Position numbers and translations under genes: made by a program
DNA from: Methylobacterium gossipiicola
GTDB taxonomy: Bacteria > Pseudomonadota > Alphaproteobacteria > Rhizobiales > Beijerinckiaceae
Direction of reading: 5' to 3'
Assembly: GCF_900113485.1 (NCBI RefSeq)
Contig: NZ_FOPM01000001.1
Coordinates: forward strand, 1-64,000
Length of the DNA stretch: 64,000 nucleotides
The notes under the pieces: model-generated
Seen by the model: only the letters and a program-made list of their open reading frames with translations
Told to the model about the DNA's origin: nothing
Databases searched by the model: none
In this document: in pieces, positions 45,890 through 55,474 of the stretch
How the letters are laid out: each line of letters starts with the position of its first letter
Numbering within the stretch: the first letter of the stretch is position 1

Positions 45890-47230
45890 TCAAGCCGCCA
45901 CCGCCGCATCCGCGACGGCCTCGCCGAACAGGCTGTTGGAGCCCGCGCGTACGATCCGCACGGGCACCACGGTCCCGATGGTGGATGTGGGCGCGTCGAA
46001 CTGAACGGGGAGGAGGTGCGGCGTCTTGCCGGCGACCTGACCGGGATGGCGCCCGGCCTTCTCGACCAGCACGTCGACGGTCGCGCCGACGAACGAGGCG
46101 TTGAAGGCGTGGCGCTGCGCGTCGAGCAGGGTCTGGAGCGCCTGGAGGCGGCGGTTCTTCACGTCCTCCGGTACCGCGTCGGCCCACTCCGCCGCTGGCG
46201 TGCCGGGGCGGGGGCTGTACTTGAACGAGTAGGCGCTGGCGAAGCCGATATCCGAGACGAGGCGGAGGGTCTCCTCGAACTCGGCCTCGGTCTCGCCGGG
46301 GAAGCCGACGATGAAGTCCGACGACAGGGCGATGTCGGGCCGCACAGCGCGGACGTCGGCGATGAGGGCGCGGTAGGCGTCGGCCGTGTGCTTGCGGTTC
46401 ATCGCCTTCAGCACCCGGTCCGAGCCCGACTGCACCGGAAGGTGCAGGAACGGCATGAGGGCTGGCAGATCGCCATGCGCGGCCACGAGGTCGGGCGCCA
46501 TGTCGTTGGGGTGGCTGGTGGTGTAGCGCAGGCGCAGGAGGCCCGGCAGGTCCGCAATCACCCGCATCAGGTCCGGCAGGGTCGCCGCCCCGCCATCGAG
46601 GCCGACGCCGTGATAGGCGTTCACGTTCTGGCCGATGAGGGTGATCTCGCGGGCACCGCCCTGAAGGAGCTTCTCGGCCTCGGCGCGGATCGCCGCCACG
46701 GAGCGGGAGACCTCGGCGCCACGGGTATAAGGCACGACGCAGAAGGCGCAGAACTTGTCGCAGCCCTCCTGCACCGTGAGGAAGGCCGTGGCCCCGAGGG
46801 TGCGCCGCGCCGGCAGGTGATCGAACTTGTCCTCGACGGGGAATTCCGTGTCGACGACGCGCTTGGTGCGCGACCGGGCCAGGAGATCGGGCAGGCGATG
46901 ATAGTTCTGGGGACCGACCACCACGTCGACGGTGGGCGCCCGCGACAGGATTTCCGCGCCCTCGGCCTGGGCGACGCAGCCAGCGACCACGATGCGGGTG
47001 TCCTGGCCGGCTTGCGCCCGCTCGCCCTTGAGGACGCGCAGGCGGCCGAGTTCCGAATAGACCTTGTCGGCGGCCTTCTCACGGATGTGGCAGGTGTTCA
47101 GGATGACGACATCGGCCTCCTCCACCGTCTCGGTGGCGGTGTAGCCCTCGGCGCCGAGCACGTCCGCCATCCGCGTGGCGTCGTAGGCGTTCATCTGACA
47201 GCCGTAGGATTTGACGAAGGCTTTCTTCAA
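45890..47230 (-). CDS. miaB: tRNA-2-methylthio-N6-dimethylallyladenosine synthase
   Basis: A 446-residue radical SAM methylthiotransferase that modifies A37 of tRNAs reading UNN codons. It carries the three N-terminal cluster cysteines ([30 protein letters not shown]), the radical SAM CxxxCxxC in [19 protein letters not shown], and a C-terminal TRAM domain ([20 protein letters not shown]). The start is TTG at 47230 giving [12 protein letters not shown], which fits the family N-terminus. In many alphaproteobacteria a Fur-type gene stands in this cluster; none is present here. Confidence 0.96.
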   Translation of the reverse strand: MKKAFVKSYGCQMNAYDATRMADVLGAEGYTATETVEEADVVILNTCHIREKAADKVYSELGRLRVLKGERAQAGQDTRIVVAGCVAQAEGAEILSRAPTVDVVVGPQNYHRLPDLLARSRTKRVVDTEFPVEDKFDHLPARRTLGATAFLTVQEGCDKFCAFCVVPYTRGAEVSRSVAAIRAEAEKLLQGGAREITLIGQNVNAYHGVGLDGGAATLPDLMRVIADLPGLLRLRYTTSHPNDMAPDLVAAHGDLPALMPFLHLPVQSGSDRVLKAMNRKHTADAYRALIADVRAVRPDIALSSDFIVGFPGETEAEFEETLRLVSDIGFASAYSFKYSPRPGTPAAEWADAVPEDVKNRRLQALQTLLDAQRHAFNASFVGATVDVLVEKAGRHPGQVAGKTPHLLPVQFDAPTSTIGTVVPVRIVRAGSNSLFGEAVADAAVAA

Positions 47231-47306
47231 CAGTCCGGTCCCGACCCGCTTCCGTTTGAGCCCTTAGCACGGTTCACGCCCGCCGTCGCGACCCCCGGAC
47301 CTATGC

Positions 47307-48188
47307 TTACAGGGCCGGCACGCCGGTTACCGCCTCGTTCGGCCCGGCTTCGGGCCGCGTGCGCGCGCCGTCCCAAATCACGCCCATGGGCGGACGTCCG
47401 GTGACCGCCCGCTGCAGGGCCTCGCGAACGGAGGCTTCCGCCAGGGCGGTGGCGCGCTTGCGGTCGGTGCCGGCCTCGAACGCGATGGGCGCCCCCCAGA
47501 CCACATGGACGTCGATGGGGCCTTTGTCGAAGAATTCGGCGAGGTGGGGGGCGAGTTCCATATCGCCGTACCAGGCGATTCCCGGCCGCTCGGAGCGCAC
47601 CAGGGGCAGGCCGTTGCGACGGGGATAGGTGAGGGCCAGGGGCTGCAGGCGGATGCGCTCGGGGCCGCCCGTCGATCCATCGATGGCGGCCCGCGCCGCC
47701 CCCACCAGGGAGGAGCGAAACGGCAAGAGGCGGGTGCCGTCCCCCGTTGTCCCCTCGGCGAACAGCACGATGAGGTCGCCGCCCGCCAGACGGTTGGCCA
47801 CGGTGGTGTTGACGGCGGCGGTCGCGGTGCGCCGGGTGCGGTCGATGAACACCGTGCGCTGGAGCCGCGCCAGGGTGCCGATCACCGGCCAGCCGGCAAT
47901 CTCGGATTTCGCCACGAACGACAGGGGGCGCAGGGACCCGAGGACGAGGATATCGAGCCAAGAGACGTGGTTGGCGAGCACCAGGGCCGCTTCGCCCGGT
48001 GCTGGCGGGGTGCCGCTCTGGGTCACGCGCACGCCGAACAGGCGCAGGAAGACGCGGTGGAACCAGGTCGGCAGATGCCCGGCCAGCCGGCCGCGCCCAA
48101 AGCGCAGGCTGAGCAGATGAGGCCCGACCATCGCCGCGAAGGCGAGGGCGCAGAGGGCGAGGCGCAGGATCGTGCCGAGGCGCGTCAT
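47307..48188 (-). CDS. plsC: 1-acyl-sn-glycerol-3-phosphate acyltransferase
   Basis: A 293-residue membrane acyltransferase that makes phosphatidate from lysophosphatidate. The catalytic motif NHVSWLDILVLGSL (HxxxxD) and the glycerol-phosphate motif LFAEGTTGDGTRLLPFRSSL are present, and an N-terminal membrane helix is seen. It lies 16 bp after rimI and 76 bp before miaB on the same strand. A role in ornithine-lipid acylation (OlsA) is a possible alternative. Confidence 0.92.
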   Translation of the reverse strand: MTRLGTILRLALCALAFAAMVGPHLLSLRFGRGRLAGHLPTWFHRVFLRLFGVRVTQSGTPPAPGEAALVLANHVSWLDILVLGSLRPLSFVAKSEIAGWPVIGTLARLQRTVFIDRTRRTATAAVNTTVANRLAGGDLIVLFAEGTTGDGTRLLPFRSSLVGAARAAIDGSTGGPERIRLQPLALTYPRRNGLPLVRSERPGIAWYGDMELAPHLAEFFDKGPIDVHVVWGAPIAFEAGTDRKRATALAEASVREALQRAVTGRPPMGVIWDGARTRPEAGPNEAVTGVPAL

Positions 48189-48204
48189 CGGACCGCCCGA
48201 CGCG

Positions 48205-48726
48205 TCACGCCAACTCGGCCGTCATGGTCAGGGCGGTGGCGCGGGTGCCATCGGCGCGGGCATAGTAGCCCGTGCGTTCGCCGACCTGCCGGAAGCCCAG
48301 GCGCGCATAGAGTTTCAGGGCAGGCGCGTTGCCTTCGTCGACTTCGAGATGGACGTGGCGCACGCCCGAAAACGCCAGATGGGCGAGATGGTCGGCGACG
48401 AGCCGCCGGCTGAGGCCGTTGCCCCGCATTGCCGGGGCGAGGACCACCGTGAGGATCTCGGCCTCGTCCGCCGCCCGGCGCGAGAGGACGAAGCCCTGGA
48501 TGGCGCCGCCTTTCCACAGGGCATGGGCCTCCGTGGAACGCTCGCACAGCATGCGCTCGAACTCGTGGGCGTCCCAGGGGCGGGCGAAGGCGGTGGCATG
48601 GAGCCGGGCGAGGGCCCGGGCCTGCCCCGAATCGCGCAGGATCGCCACGTAGGGCGCACCGCCCCACGCCTCCCACCAGGCGGACCAGAGATCGAAGGGC
48701 CAGAACGGAGCCAGCGGTCGCGTCAT
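48205..48726 (-). CDS. rimI: Ribosomal-protein-alanine N-acetyltransferase-like protein
   Basis: A 173-residue GNAT protein of the RimI type: ARPWDAHEFERMLCE in the first half, motif A TVVLAPAMRGNGLSRRLVADHL, and ALKLYARLGFRQVGERTGYY typical of RimI, which acetylates the N-terminal Ala of bS18 and other proteins. An extra 30 Trp-rich residues precede the domain. It overlaps tsaB by 4 bp (ATGA); the tsaB-rimI pairing is widespread. Confidence 0.88.
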   Translation of the reverse strand: MTRPLAPFWPFDLWSAWWEAWGGAPYVAILRDSGQARALARLHATAFARPWDAHEFERMLCERSTEAHALWKGGAIQGFVLSRRAADEAEILTVVLAPAMRGNGLSRRLVADHLAHLAFSGVRHVHLEVDEGNAPALKLYARLGFRQVGERTGYYARADGTRATALTMTAELA

Positions 48727-49406
48727 CGGCGGGCGAGCCTCGCGTGATCCTGGGGCTGCGCGTCGGGGCCGCGCAGGTAGAGGGGACGGGCCAGGGCCTG
48801 GGCCGGATCGGCGAGCATGCCGAGGGACGCGATCCAGGCGATGTCGGACGCGCCCGTGCCGGCGAGCCGCACGTCGAGGCCGCGCGCCTTCAGCACGGCG
48901 GCGAGGGCCGGGGCGCCGGAGCCGACGAGGGTCACGTCTCCGTCGAGAAGTGCGGCCGCCTCCGTGACGGGCAGCAGGCTCGGGGGCACCACGATCCCGT
49001 CGGCCATGCTCATGGCCTGGAGGTAGACGGCGCCGTGCCGGGCATCGATGGCGGCGACGATGAGGCCGGCGCCGCCGAGCGCCAGGAGCGGGGCCAGCAG
49101 GGCCGACAGGGTGGTGACGCCGACGACGGGGATTCCGGCGGCGAGTCCGATGGCGCGGGCCGCCGACAGGCCGACGCGCAGGCCCGTGTAGCTCCCCGGT
49201 CCCACGGTCACGGCGACGCGGTCGATGGCCTCGAACCCGCCATCGACACGGGCGACCACGCGCTCGATCATGGGCAGCAGGGCCTCGGCATGGCCGCGCC
49301 CGAGGACCATCGACTCATGGGCGAGGAGATCGTCGGATGCGTCCGTCGCGATGCAGACGGAGCAGGCGTCGAGCGCCGTATCGATGGCCAGGATACGCAA
49401 CGTCAC
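48723..49406 (-). CDS. tsaB: tRNA threonylcarbamoyladenosine biosynthesis protein TsaB
   Basis: A 227-residue partner of TsaD in making the t6A modification at position 37 of ANN-decoding tRNAs. The ASKHA-fold N-terminus ILAIDTALDACSVCI and the TsaB hallmark VAVTVGPGSYTGLRVGLSAARAIGL are clear. It lacks TsaD's metal-binding motif, as expected. Start: GTG at 49406 (VTLRILAID); the longer frame upstream is unlike the family. rimI overlaps its end. Confidence 0.92.
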   Translation of the reverse strand: MTLRILAIDTALDACSVCIATDASDDLLAHESMVLGRGHAEALLPMIERVVARVDGGFEAIDRVAVTVGPGSYTGLRVGLSAARAIGLAAGIPVVGVTTLSALLAPLLALGGAGLIVAAIDARHGAVYLQAMSMADGIVVPPSLLPVTEAAALLDGDVTLVGSGAPALAAVLKARGLDVRLAGTGASDIAWIASLGMLADPAQALARPLYLRGPDAQPQDHARLARR

Positions 49407-49654
49407 TCCCGAACTGCGCGGCGCCAGGAGCCGAGTGTCCTCCCGCCGGGGGCGCCATGGTAAGACAAAAACGGCCGCCTCGTCAGAGCGGGGCGGCCGT
49501 TTCCGTTGGATTGGCGGGCCGGTGTTGCCGGATTGCGCCGGCCGATGCCCCATTCGGCGCCCGCTCGGTCAAAGCGGTCGCCGAATGGGCAAGCCCGGCG
49601 GCGTTCGGGCGAGGGCGCTTTCCGCCAGACCGTAACGAACCAACGGCGTTCGGA

Positions 49655-50221
49655 TCAGATCGCCTGGACTTCGCGGATCTCCGGCAGGAAGTGACGGAAC
49701 AGGTTCTGCACGCCGTGGCGCAGGGTGGCGGTGGAGGAAGGGCAGCCCGAGCAGGCGCCCTTCATCTCGAGGTAGACCACGCCCTCCTTGTAGCCCCGGA
49801 AGGTGATGTCGCCGCCGTCGCCCGCCACGGCGGGGCGCACGCGGGTCTCGAGCAGATCCTTGATCGTCACCACGGTCTCGGCGTCGGCCGGGTCGAAGAA
49901 CTCTTCCGCGTCGTCGTCGCCCGGGCTCGTGCCCGCCGCCAGCACCGGGGCGCCGGACTGGAAGTGCTCCATGATGGCGCCGAGGATGGCGGGCTTCACC
50001 TGCGGCCACAGGTTCTCGTCCTCGGCCTTGGTGACGGAGATGAAGTCGTGGCCGAAATAGACGCCCGCCACGCCCGGAACGTCGAACAGGCGCTGGGCGA
50101 GGGGCGAGCGGGCGGCGGCCTCGGCGTCGCGCGCCTCGAAGGTGCCCTGGTCGAGCACCACGCGACCGGGCAGGAACTTCAGGGTGGCGGGGTTCGGGGT
50201 GGCTTCGGTCTGGATGAACAT
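49655..50221 (-). CDS. Nfu-type iron-sulfur cluster scaffold/carrier
   Basis: A 188-residue protein with an N-terminal Nfu_N domain (MFIQTEATPNPATLKFLPGR) and a C-terminal NifU-like domain with the cluster-binding CxxC in MKGACSGCPSSTATLRHGVQ. It delivers [4Fe-4S] clusters to enzymes; MiaB and LeuD/LeuC encoded in this window belong to client classes. The ATG at 50221 has GAGGA upstream. tsaB begins 248 bp downstream on the same strand. Confidence 0.93.
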   Translation of the reverse strand: MFIQTEATPNPATLKFLPGRVVLDQGTFEARDAEAAARSPLAQRLFDVPGVAGVYFGHDFISVTKAEDENLWPQVKPAILGAIMEHFQSGAPVLAAGTSPGDDDAEEFFDPADAETVVTIKDLLETRVRPAVAGDGGDITFRGYKEGVVYLEMKGACSGCPSSTATLRHGVQNLFRHFLPEIREVQAI

Positions 50222-50479
50222 GGTTCGAAAAATCCTCGTCCGCTGCGCCGGTTCAAGGCCGGCCGGGAGTGATGCCGGATTCCTGCGGCATGGCTCTCCC
50301 ATGTGGACCGCGGGGCGCGTTTTCTCAACTGCGCGGCGCGGATCGCGCACCGCCCGCCCGGGTTGGCAAACATCGTCCCCTCGTGTAAGGCCCCGGGCAA
50401 CTCAAAACAGGATGCCGAAATCCTGACGCACGCGGTCCCATCCGGGGATCGTCGGGCGCGCACCGGCAGGACATGACCG

Positions 50480-50938
50480 ATGAACATCATCCAACAGCTC
50501 GAGCAGGAGCAGATCGCTGCGCTCGGCAAGACCATCCCCGATTTCCAGCCCGGCGACACGGTCATCGTGAACGTCAAGGTGAAGGAAGGCGAGCGCACCC
50601 GCGTTCAGGCCTACGAGGGCGTCGTGATCGCCCGCTCCGGCGGCAGCATCAACGAGAACTTCACCGTCCGCAAGATTTCCTACGGCGAGGGCGTCGAGCG
50701 CGTGTTCCCGCTCTACGGACCGCTGATCGACTCCATCGTGGTCGTCCGTCGCGGCAAGGTGCGTCGCGCCAAGCTGTACTACCTGCGCGACCGTCGTGGT
50801 AAGTCCGCCCGTATCGTCGAACGCGCCGATCGCCCCGCCGAGAAGGCCGCCAAGGCCGATGCCTCGAAGGCGAACAAGGACGCCCGCAAGGCCGAGAAGG
50901 CTGCGAAGTCCGCCGCGAAGACCGCCGCAGCCGAGTAA
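50480..50938 (+). CDS. rplS: 50S ribosomal protein bL19
   Basis: A 152-residue bL19, at the interface of ribosomal subunits. The core ([60 protein letters not shown]) is standard in the first ~118 residues. The remaining tail is Ala/Lys-rich ([20 protein letters not shown]), similar in style to the bS16 tail in this genome. Stand-alone plus-strand gene with a strong terminator. In many bacteria rplS follows trmD; not here. Confidence 0.97.
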   Translation: MNIIQQLEQEQIAALGKTIPDFQPGDTVIVNVKVKEGERTRVQAYEGVVIARSGGSINENFTVRKISYGEGVERVFPLYGPLIDSIVVVRRGKVRRAKLYYLRDRRGKSARIVERADRPAEKAAKADASKANKDARKAEKAAKSAAKTAAAE

Positions 50939-50962
50939 GGTTTTTCGTCCCTGGACGAACGG

Positions 50963-50993
50963 AAAGGCCGGGCGGATCGCCCGGCCTTTTTCG
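50963..50993 (+). terminator. Intrinsic terminator of rplS
   Basis: A perfect 11-bp stem, AAAGGCCGGGC and GCCCGGCCTTT with a 5-base loop, continues into a T run (TTTTT), 24 bp past the stop. Confidence 0.92.
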
Positions 50994-51035
50994 TTTTCGG
51001 AGCCGCCGACGAAAGGTCCACGTCAGGAGAGGCGG

Positions 51036-51491
51036 ATGGCCAGCTACAGTGCAGACGTGTCGTGGCGCTTGGCGGAAGGCGAGGATTTCGCGCTGGGTCG
51101 CTACAGCCGCGGGCACACGATCGCGTTCGACGGCGGGATCACGCTGCCGGGGTCCGCATCACCGCACGTCGTCGGCAAATGGGCCGTGGCCGAGGCCGTC
51201 GACCCCGAGGAGATGCTGGTCGCAGCCCTCTCCGGCTGCCACATGCTGAGTTTCCTGCACGTGGCGCGGCTGGCGGGCCTCCATGTGGTCGCCTATCGCG
51301 ACCACGCCGAGGGCACGATGGCCGAGATCGCCCCAGGCCGGCAGGCCGTGACGCGCGTGGTGCTCAACCCACGGATCGTCTGGTCGGGCGAGACGCCCGA
51401 TGCCGAACGTCTCGCCCGACTGCACCATGCGGCGCACGAGGCCTGCTTCATCGCGAATTCAGTGACCACCGAGGTGGTGGTGGCCGCCTGA
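51036..51491 (+). CDS. OsmC/Ohr-family protein
   Basis: A 151-residue OsmC-fold protein. The conserved block DPEEMLVAALSGCHMLSFLH carries one redox Cys, and a second Cys lies near the C-terminus in HHAAHEACFIANSV, the two-Cys arrangement of organic-hydroperoxide reductases. It probably reduces organic hydroperoxides in the cytoplasm, complementing katA. AGGAG lies before the ATG; the longer frame upstream overlaps rplS. It is convergent with the lytic transglycosylase. Confidence 0.88.
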   Translation: MASYSADVSWRLAEGEDFALGRYSRGHTIAFDGGITLPGSASPHVVGKWAVAEAVDPEEMLVAALSGCHMLSFLHVARLAGLHVVAYRDHAEGTMAEIAPGRQAVTRVVLNPRIVWSGETPDAERLARLHHAAHEACFIANSVTTEVVVAA

Positions 51492-51509
51492 CATCGCCGG
51501 CGGGTCGGC

Positions 51510-52700
51510 TCATCCCCGCTGCAGGGCCTGCAGCACCTTCGCGCCGGGACGTCCGGTCACCGGCATGCCGAGGCTGCGCTCGACGTCCTTGATGGCGTCG
51601 CGGGTCTTGGAACCGACCTTGCCGTCGGGCTCGCCGACATCGTAGCCACGCGCGGCCAGCCGGGTCTGGAGGTCGCGGCGCTCGGCGCGGGACAGGGGCG
51701 GATCGTCGGTGGGCCACTCGGCCTGGATGCCGGGGCGCCCGCGCAGGCGATCGGACAGGACCGCGATGGCCAGACCGTAGGATTCGGCTGCGTTGTAGGA
51801 GTAGAGCGCGTCGAAGTTCTTGGTCACGGCGAAAGCCGGACCGTCGACACCGGCGGGGATCAGGATGCCGATGGGCGCGTCACCCGTGAGGGGGCGGCCG
51901 TCGATGCGGGTCACGCCCATGGCGGCCCAGTGGGCGACGGCGTGACGGTTCTTGCGGCCCGCAGCACTGGCGTTGAAGCCGCGCGGGAGGCGCACTTCGT
52001 AGCCCCAGGGCTGGCCGTTCTGCCATTTCGCCACGCGCAGGAAATTCGCCGTGGAGGCGACGGCATCGGGGACCGAATCGACGAGGTCGCGGCGCCCGTC
52101 GCCATCGCCGTCCACGGCGAGGCGCTGATAGGTGGTGGGCATGAATTGGGTCTGGCCGAAGGCGCCGGCCCAGGAGCCGGTGAGGCGGGACGGATCGATG
52201 TCGCCGCGCTCGATGATCTTCAGGGTGGCCATCAGCTCGCCCTTGAAGAACTCCTTGCGGCGGTGATTCGCGCAGATCAGCGTGGCGAAGGACTGCACCA
52301 GCGGCATCTTGCCGAGGTTCTTGCCGAAGTTCGATTCGACGCCCCACACCGCCGCGATGGTGTGACGATCGACGTGGTAGCGGCTCTCGGCATTGGCCAG
52401 CGCCTGGGCGTGCTGCCGCATGGCCGCCTTGCCGTCGTCCACGCGCTCCTCGTCCACCAGGGCCGCCATATAGTCCCAGATCGGCGTCTTGAACTCCGGT
52501 TGGGCGGAGGCGAGTTCGAGCACCTTCGGATCGTACTGGATGCCGTTGGTGGCGGCCCGGAAGGCTTGCGCCGAGATGCCCTGCGCGGCGGCCTGCGATT
52601 GCAGACCGGCGAGGCAATCCTGAAAATCGGCCCGGGCCGCCGGGGCGGTGGCGGCCCCCGCGAGGCAGAGGAGGGCGGTGAGCGTCGCGCGCGGCGTCAT
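51510..52700 (-). CDS. Lytic murein transglycosylase, MltB type, with peptidoglycan-binding domain
   Basis: A 396-residue exported enzyme: signal peptide (MTPRATLTALLCLAGAATAP to ARA), MltB-type catalytic domain with the acid Glu in WGVESNFGKNLGKMP and GSWAGAFGQTQFMPTTYQ, and a C-terminal PG_binding_1 domain (AERRDLQTRLAARGYDVGEP). It cleaves peptidoglycan glycan strands to 1,6-anhydro products. No lipobox was seen, so it is probably a soluble periplasmic protein. Confidence 0.93.
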   Translation of the reverse strand: MTPRATLTALLCLAGAATAPAARADFQDCLAGLQSQAAAQGISAQAFRAATNGIQYDPKVLELASAQPEFKTPIWDYMAALVDEERVDDGKAAMRQHAQALANAESRYHVDRHTIAAVWGVESNFGKNLGKMPLVQSFATLICANHRRKEFFKGELMATLKIIERGDIDPSRLTGSWAGAFGQTQFMPTTYQRLAVDGDGDGRRDLVDSVPDAVASTANFLRVAKWQNGQPWGYEVRLPRGFNASAAGRKNRHAVAHWAAMGVTRIDGRPLTGDAPIGILIPAGVDGPAFAVTKNFDALYSYNAAESYGLAIAVLSDRLRGRPGIQAEWPTDDPPLSRAERRDLQTRLAARGYDVGEPDGKVGSKTRDAIKDVERSLGMPVTGRPGAKVLQALQRG

Positions 52701-52819
52701 GGGCGGTCTCCGGAGCGGGTGAGTCTCCCCACCGTTAAGGCGTGCTCAGGGTAAACGAACCATGAGCACGCACCATCTCGGCGGCGATCACGAAGCCCGG
52801 ACGGCGCGCGGAGCCCTCC

Positions 52820-53422
52820 TCAGGCCCAGCCGCGGGCCGCGAGCTTCGCCTCGTAGGCATCGATGGCGGGCGCGCGCTTCAGGGTCAGGCCGATCTCGTC
52901 GAGGCCGTTGAGCAGGCTCTCCTTGCGGCCGGAATCGATCTCGAAATGCAGGGTGCCGCCGTCCGGGCCCCGGATGGTCTGGGCTTCGAGATCGATGGAC
53001 AGGGTGGCGTTGGCGCCACGCTCGGCATCCTCGAAGAGCTTCTCAAGGTCTTCGGGGGAAACGGTGATCGCCAGGATGCCGTTCTTGGCGCAGTTGTTGA
53101 AGAAGATGTCGGCAAAGCTCGTGGAGATCACGCAGCGGATGCCGAAATCCGTCAGCGCCCACGGCGCATGCTCGCGCGAGGAGCCGCAGCCGAAATTGTC
53201 GCCGACCACGAGGATCCTGGCGTTGCGGTAGGCGGGCTGGTTGAGGACGAAGTCGGGATTCTCCGAGCCGTCGTCGCGGTAGCGCATCTCGGAGAACAGG
53301 CCCTTGCCGAGGCCCGTGCGCTTGATGGTCTTGAGATACTGCTTGGGAATGATGCGGTCGGTGTCGACGTTGACGATCCGCATGGGCGCCGCGACGCCCT
53401 CCAGGGTGGTGAATTTTTCCAT
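52820..53422 (-). CDS. leuD: 3-isopropylmalate dehydratase small subunit
   Basis: A 200-residue subunit which, with the iron-sulfur LeuC, isomerises 2-isopropylmalate in leucine synthesis. The family signature [20 protein letters not shown] and the opening [20 protein letters not shown] are clear. leuC is not in the window. It is divergent from the small plus-strand gene at 53567. Confidence 0.95.
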   Translation of the reverse strand: MEKFTTLEGVAAPMRIVNVDTDRIIPKQYLKTIKRTGLGKGLFSEMRYRDDGSENPDFVLNQPAYRNARILVVGDNFGCGSSREHAPWALTDFGIRCVISTSFADIFFNNCAKNGILAITVSPEDLEKLFEDAERGANATLSIDLEAQTIRGPDGGTLHFEIDSGRKESLLNGLDEIGLTLKRAPAIDAYEAKLAARGWA

Positions 53423-53566
53423 TGCTCGGGCGCCGTCCGGTGCGAGTCCGTATCGGAGGGCTGTCTAGCAGCGTGCGCCGATCACCGAAACCGGCGGTGG
53501 ATGCGTCTCGCGAACGTCGTCGCCCTGTCCTATGCTGATTCGATAGGACGCAGCCGGAACGAGCCC

Positions 53567-53737
53567 ATGACCGAGACCGCCAACCAGTTCAAGAAAGCGC
53601 CGAAACGCAAGAAGGAGAAGACGCGCTCGGTCTCCGTCTCGCCCGAGATGCGCCAAGCCTATGCCGACCTCATCAAGCAGAAAGAGGAGCGGGAGGCCTA
53701 TGCCCAGCACCTGCCGGGCAACGACAAGGGCCGATAG
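53567..53737 (+). CDS. Small basic hypothetical protein
   Basis: A 56-residue protein from ATG 53567. Its composition is highly charged: FKKAPKRKKEKTRSVSVS, then a helix-like region MRQAYADLIKQKEEREAY. There is no membrane segment. The composition differs from chance frames in GC-rich DNA, which are Arg/Pro-rich. No family recognised. It lies between leuD and ccr, convergent with ccr. Confidence 0.5.
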   Translation: MTETANQFKKAPKRKKEKTRSVSVSPEMRQAYADLIKQKEEREAYAQHLPGNDKGR

Positions 53738-53799
53738 AGACACGGCCGAGCGACGCCGCCCCCGCCGGTTGGCGGAGACGGCGCCGGTGGTCTCGACGA

Positions 53800-55080
53800 T
53801 CAGGCCTTGCGGCCGGCCTCGACGACGTCCTCGACCGTCCGCAGGCCGGGGCGCGGGGAATTGACGAGGCAGGCCATGTTGCCCGGCGCGTGCTGGTTCT
53901 TCCACATCTTGGTGTGGGCCTGGGGAATCTGCTCCCAGGGGAAAACCTCGCTCATGCACGGGTCGATCTTCTGATCGATGATGAACTGGTTCGCGGCCGA
54001 GGCCTGCTTCAGGTGGGCGAAGTGCGAACCCTGGATACGCTTCTGGCGCATCCAGACGTAGCGGGCGTCGAAGGTGATGTTGAAGCCGGTGGTGCCGGCG
54101 CAGAACACGATCATGCCGCCGCGCTTGGCCACCAGGGTCGAGACCGGGAAGGTCGATTCACCGGGGTGCTCGAACACGATGTCGACGTCGTTGCCCTTGC
54201 CGGTGATGTCCCAGATCGCTTTGCCGAACTTCCGGGCTTCCTTGAGCCAGGTGTTGTATTCGGGCGAGTTGACCTTCGGCAGCTGGCCCCAGCAATCGAA
54301 GTCCTTGCGGTTGATGACGCCCTTGGCGCCGAGGCTCATGACGTAGTCGCGCTTCGAATCGTCGGAGATCACCGCGATGGCGTTGGCACCCGAGGCGGCG
54401 CAGAGCTGCACGGCGAACACGCCGAGACCGCCCGAGGCACCCCACACGAGAACGTTCTGGCCCGGACGGACCGTGTGCGGCGCGTGGCCGAACAGCATGC
54501 GGTAGGCGGTGGCGAGCGTCAGGGTGTAGCAGGCCGCCTCTTCCCAGGTGAGGTGCTTGGGGCGGACCATGAGCTGGCGCGACTGCACCCGGCAGAACTG
54601 GGCGAACGAGCCGTCACCGGTCTCGTAACCCCAGATGCGCTGCGAAGGCGAGAACATCGGGTCGCCGCCGTTGCACTCCTCGTCGTCGCCGTCATCGCGA
54701 TTACAGTGGACGATGACCTCGTCGCCGACCTTCCAGCGCTTCACCTTGGCGCCGACCTTCCAGACGATGCCCGAGGCGTCGGAACCGGCGATGTGGTACT
54801 CGCCCTTGTGCACGTCGAATGGCGAGATCGGCTCGCCGAGACCGGCCCAGACGCCGTTATAGTTCACGCCGGCGGCCATGACGTAGACGAGAACTTCGTC
54901 GTCGCCGATGTCCCACACGGGCAGGACTTCGAGCTGATGCGACTCTTCCGGCGGCCCATGGCGCTCGCGGCGGATCGCCCAGGCATACATCTTGGCCGGC
55001 ACATGACCGAGGGGCGGAACTTCGCCCATCTCGTAAAGATCCTTGATTTCCGTCGTGCTCGAAGCAGCGCTCGCCGCCAT
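53800..55080 (-). CDS. ccr: Crotonyl-CoA carboxylase/reductase
   Basis: A 426-residue enzyme that reductively carboxylates crotonyl-CoA to (2S)-ethylmalonyl-CoA with NADPH and CO2, the key step of the ethylmalonyl-CoA pathway. It is a zinc-free medium-chain dehydrogenase: opening KDLYEMGEVPPLGHVPAKMY, cofactor motif VWGASGGLGVFAVQLCAASG, IVFEHPGESTFPVSTLVAKR and FDARYVWMRQKRIQGSHFAH are typical of Ccr. GGGAGAG precedes the ATG; the frame continues upstream but diverges. It is divergent from ecm, its pathway partner, across a 394-bp gap. Confidence 0.97.
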   Translation of the reverse strand: MAASAASSTTEIKDLYEMGEVPPLGHVPAKMYAWAIRRERHGPPEESHQLEVLPVWDIGDDEVLVYVMAAGVNYNGVWAGLGEPISPFDVHKGEYHIAGSDASGIVWKVGAKVKRWKVGDEVIVHCNRDDGDDEECNGGDPMFSPSQRIWGYETGDGSFAQFCRVQSRQLMVRPKHLTWEEAACYTLTLATAYRMLFGHAPHTVRPGQNVLVWGASGGLGVFAVQLCAASGANAIAVISDDSKRDYVMSLGAKGVINRKDFDCWGQLPKVNSPEYNTWLKEARKFGKAIWDITGKGNDVDIVFEHPGESTFPVSTLVAKRGGMIVFCAGTTGFNITFDARYVWMRQKRIQGSHFAHLKQASAANQFIIDQKIDPCMSEVFPWEQIPQAHTKMWKNQHAPGNMACLVNSPRPGLRTVEDVVEAGRKA

Positions 55081-55474
55081 CTTGGCTCTCCCTAAGCTTG
55101 TTCTGAGCGACCCTATATCGGCGAACCCGAACCGCTCCAAGGCCCCACAAAGGCTATGAAGACGAGACGCTTGTGGGCGGATCGCCCTCGGTGGAGCGGT
55201 TTCCGGCTGCATTTCATATTCTAATGGTCGTCGATCATCGCCGATGATGTCTGTTTTTGTGGTTTATCAAGTGGTTAGGGCCGTTTCTGAGGTGCCCGTA
55301 CTTGAGAGGCCCTTCAATTCGCTTGCGAGGCGCATCTAGAATTTTTCCAAGCATTCCTGGGTCAAGGTCGCCTTGCTCGACCTGCGAGCGGATGACGGAC
55401 CGCGACGGCTTGGTTAGGGTGCCGCGCATCACGCGCAGACGAGCGCGGCACACAATCGAACGGAGTCGAGTGGA
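55081..55474. promoter_or_regulatory. Divergent ccr/ecm promoter region
   Basis: A 394-bp gap between two divergent genes of the same pathway. It is AT-richer around 55210-55275 (CATATTCTAATGG and TTTTTGTGGTTTATCAAGTG). No gene was found; a large minus-strand frame crossing it is a shadow of ecm. Co-regulation of both genes from here is likely, but no binding site was assigned. Confidence 0.55.

Noticed and set aside
55081-55474. Cobalamin riboswitch before ecm
   Set aside because: The enzyme uses B12, but no B12-box-like sequence could be recognised in the gap.
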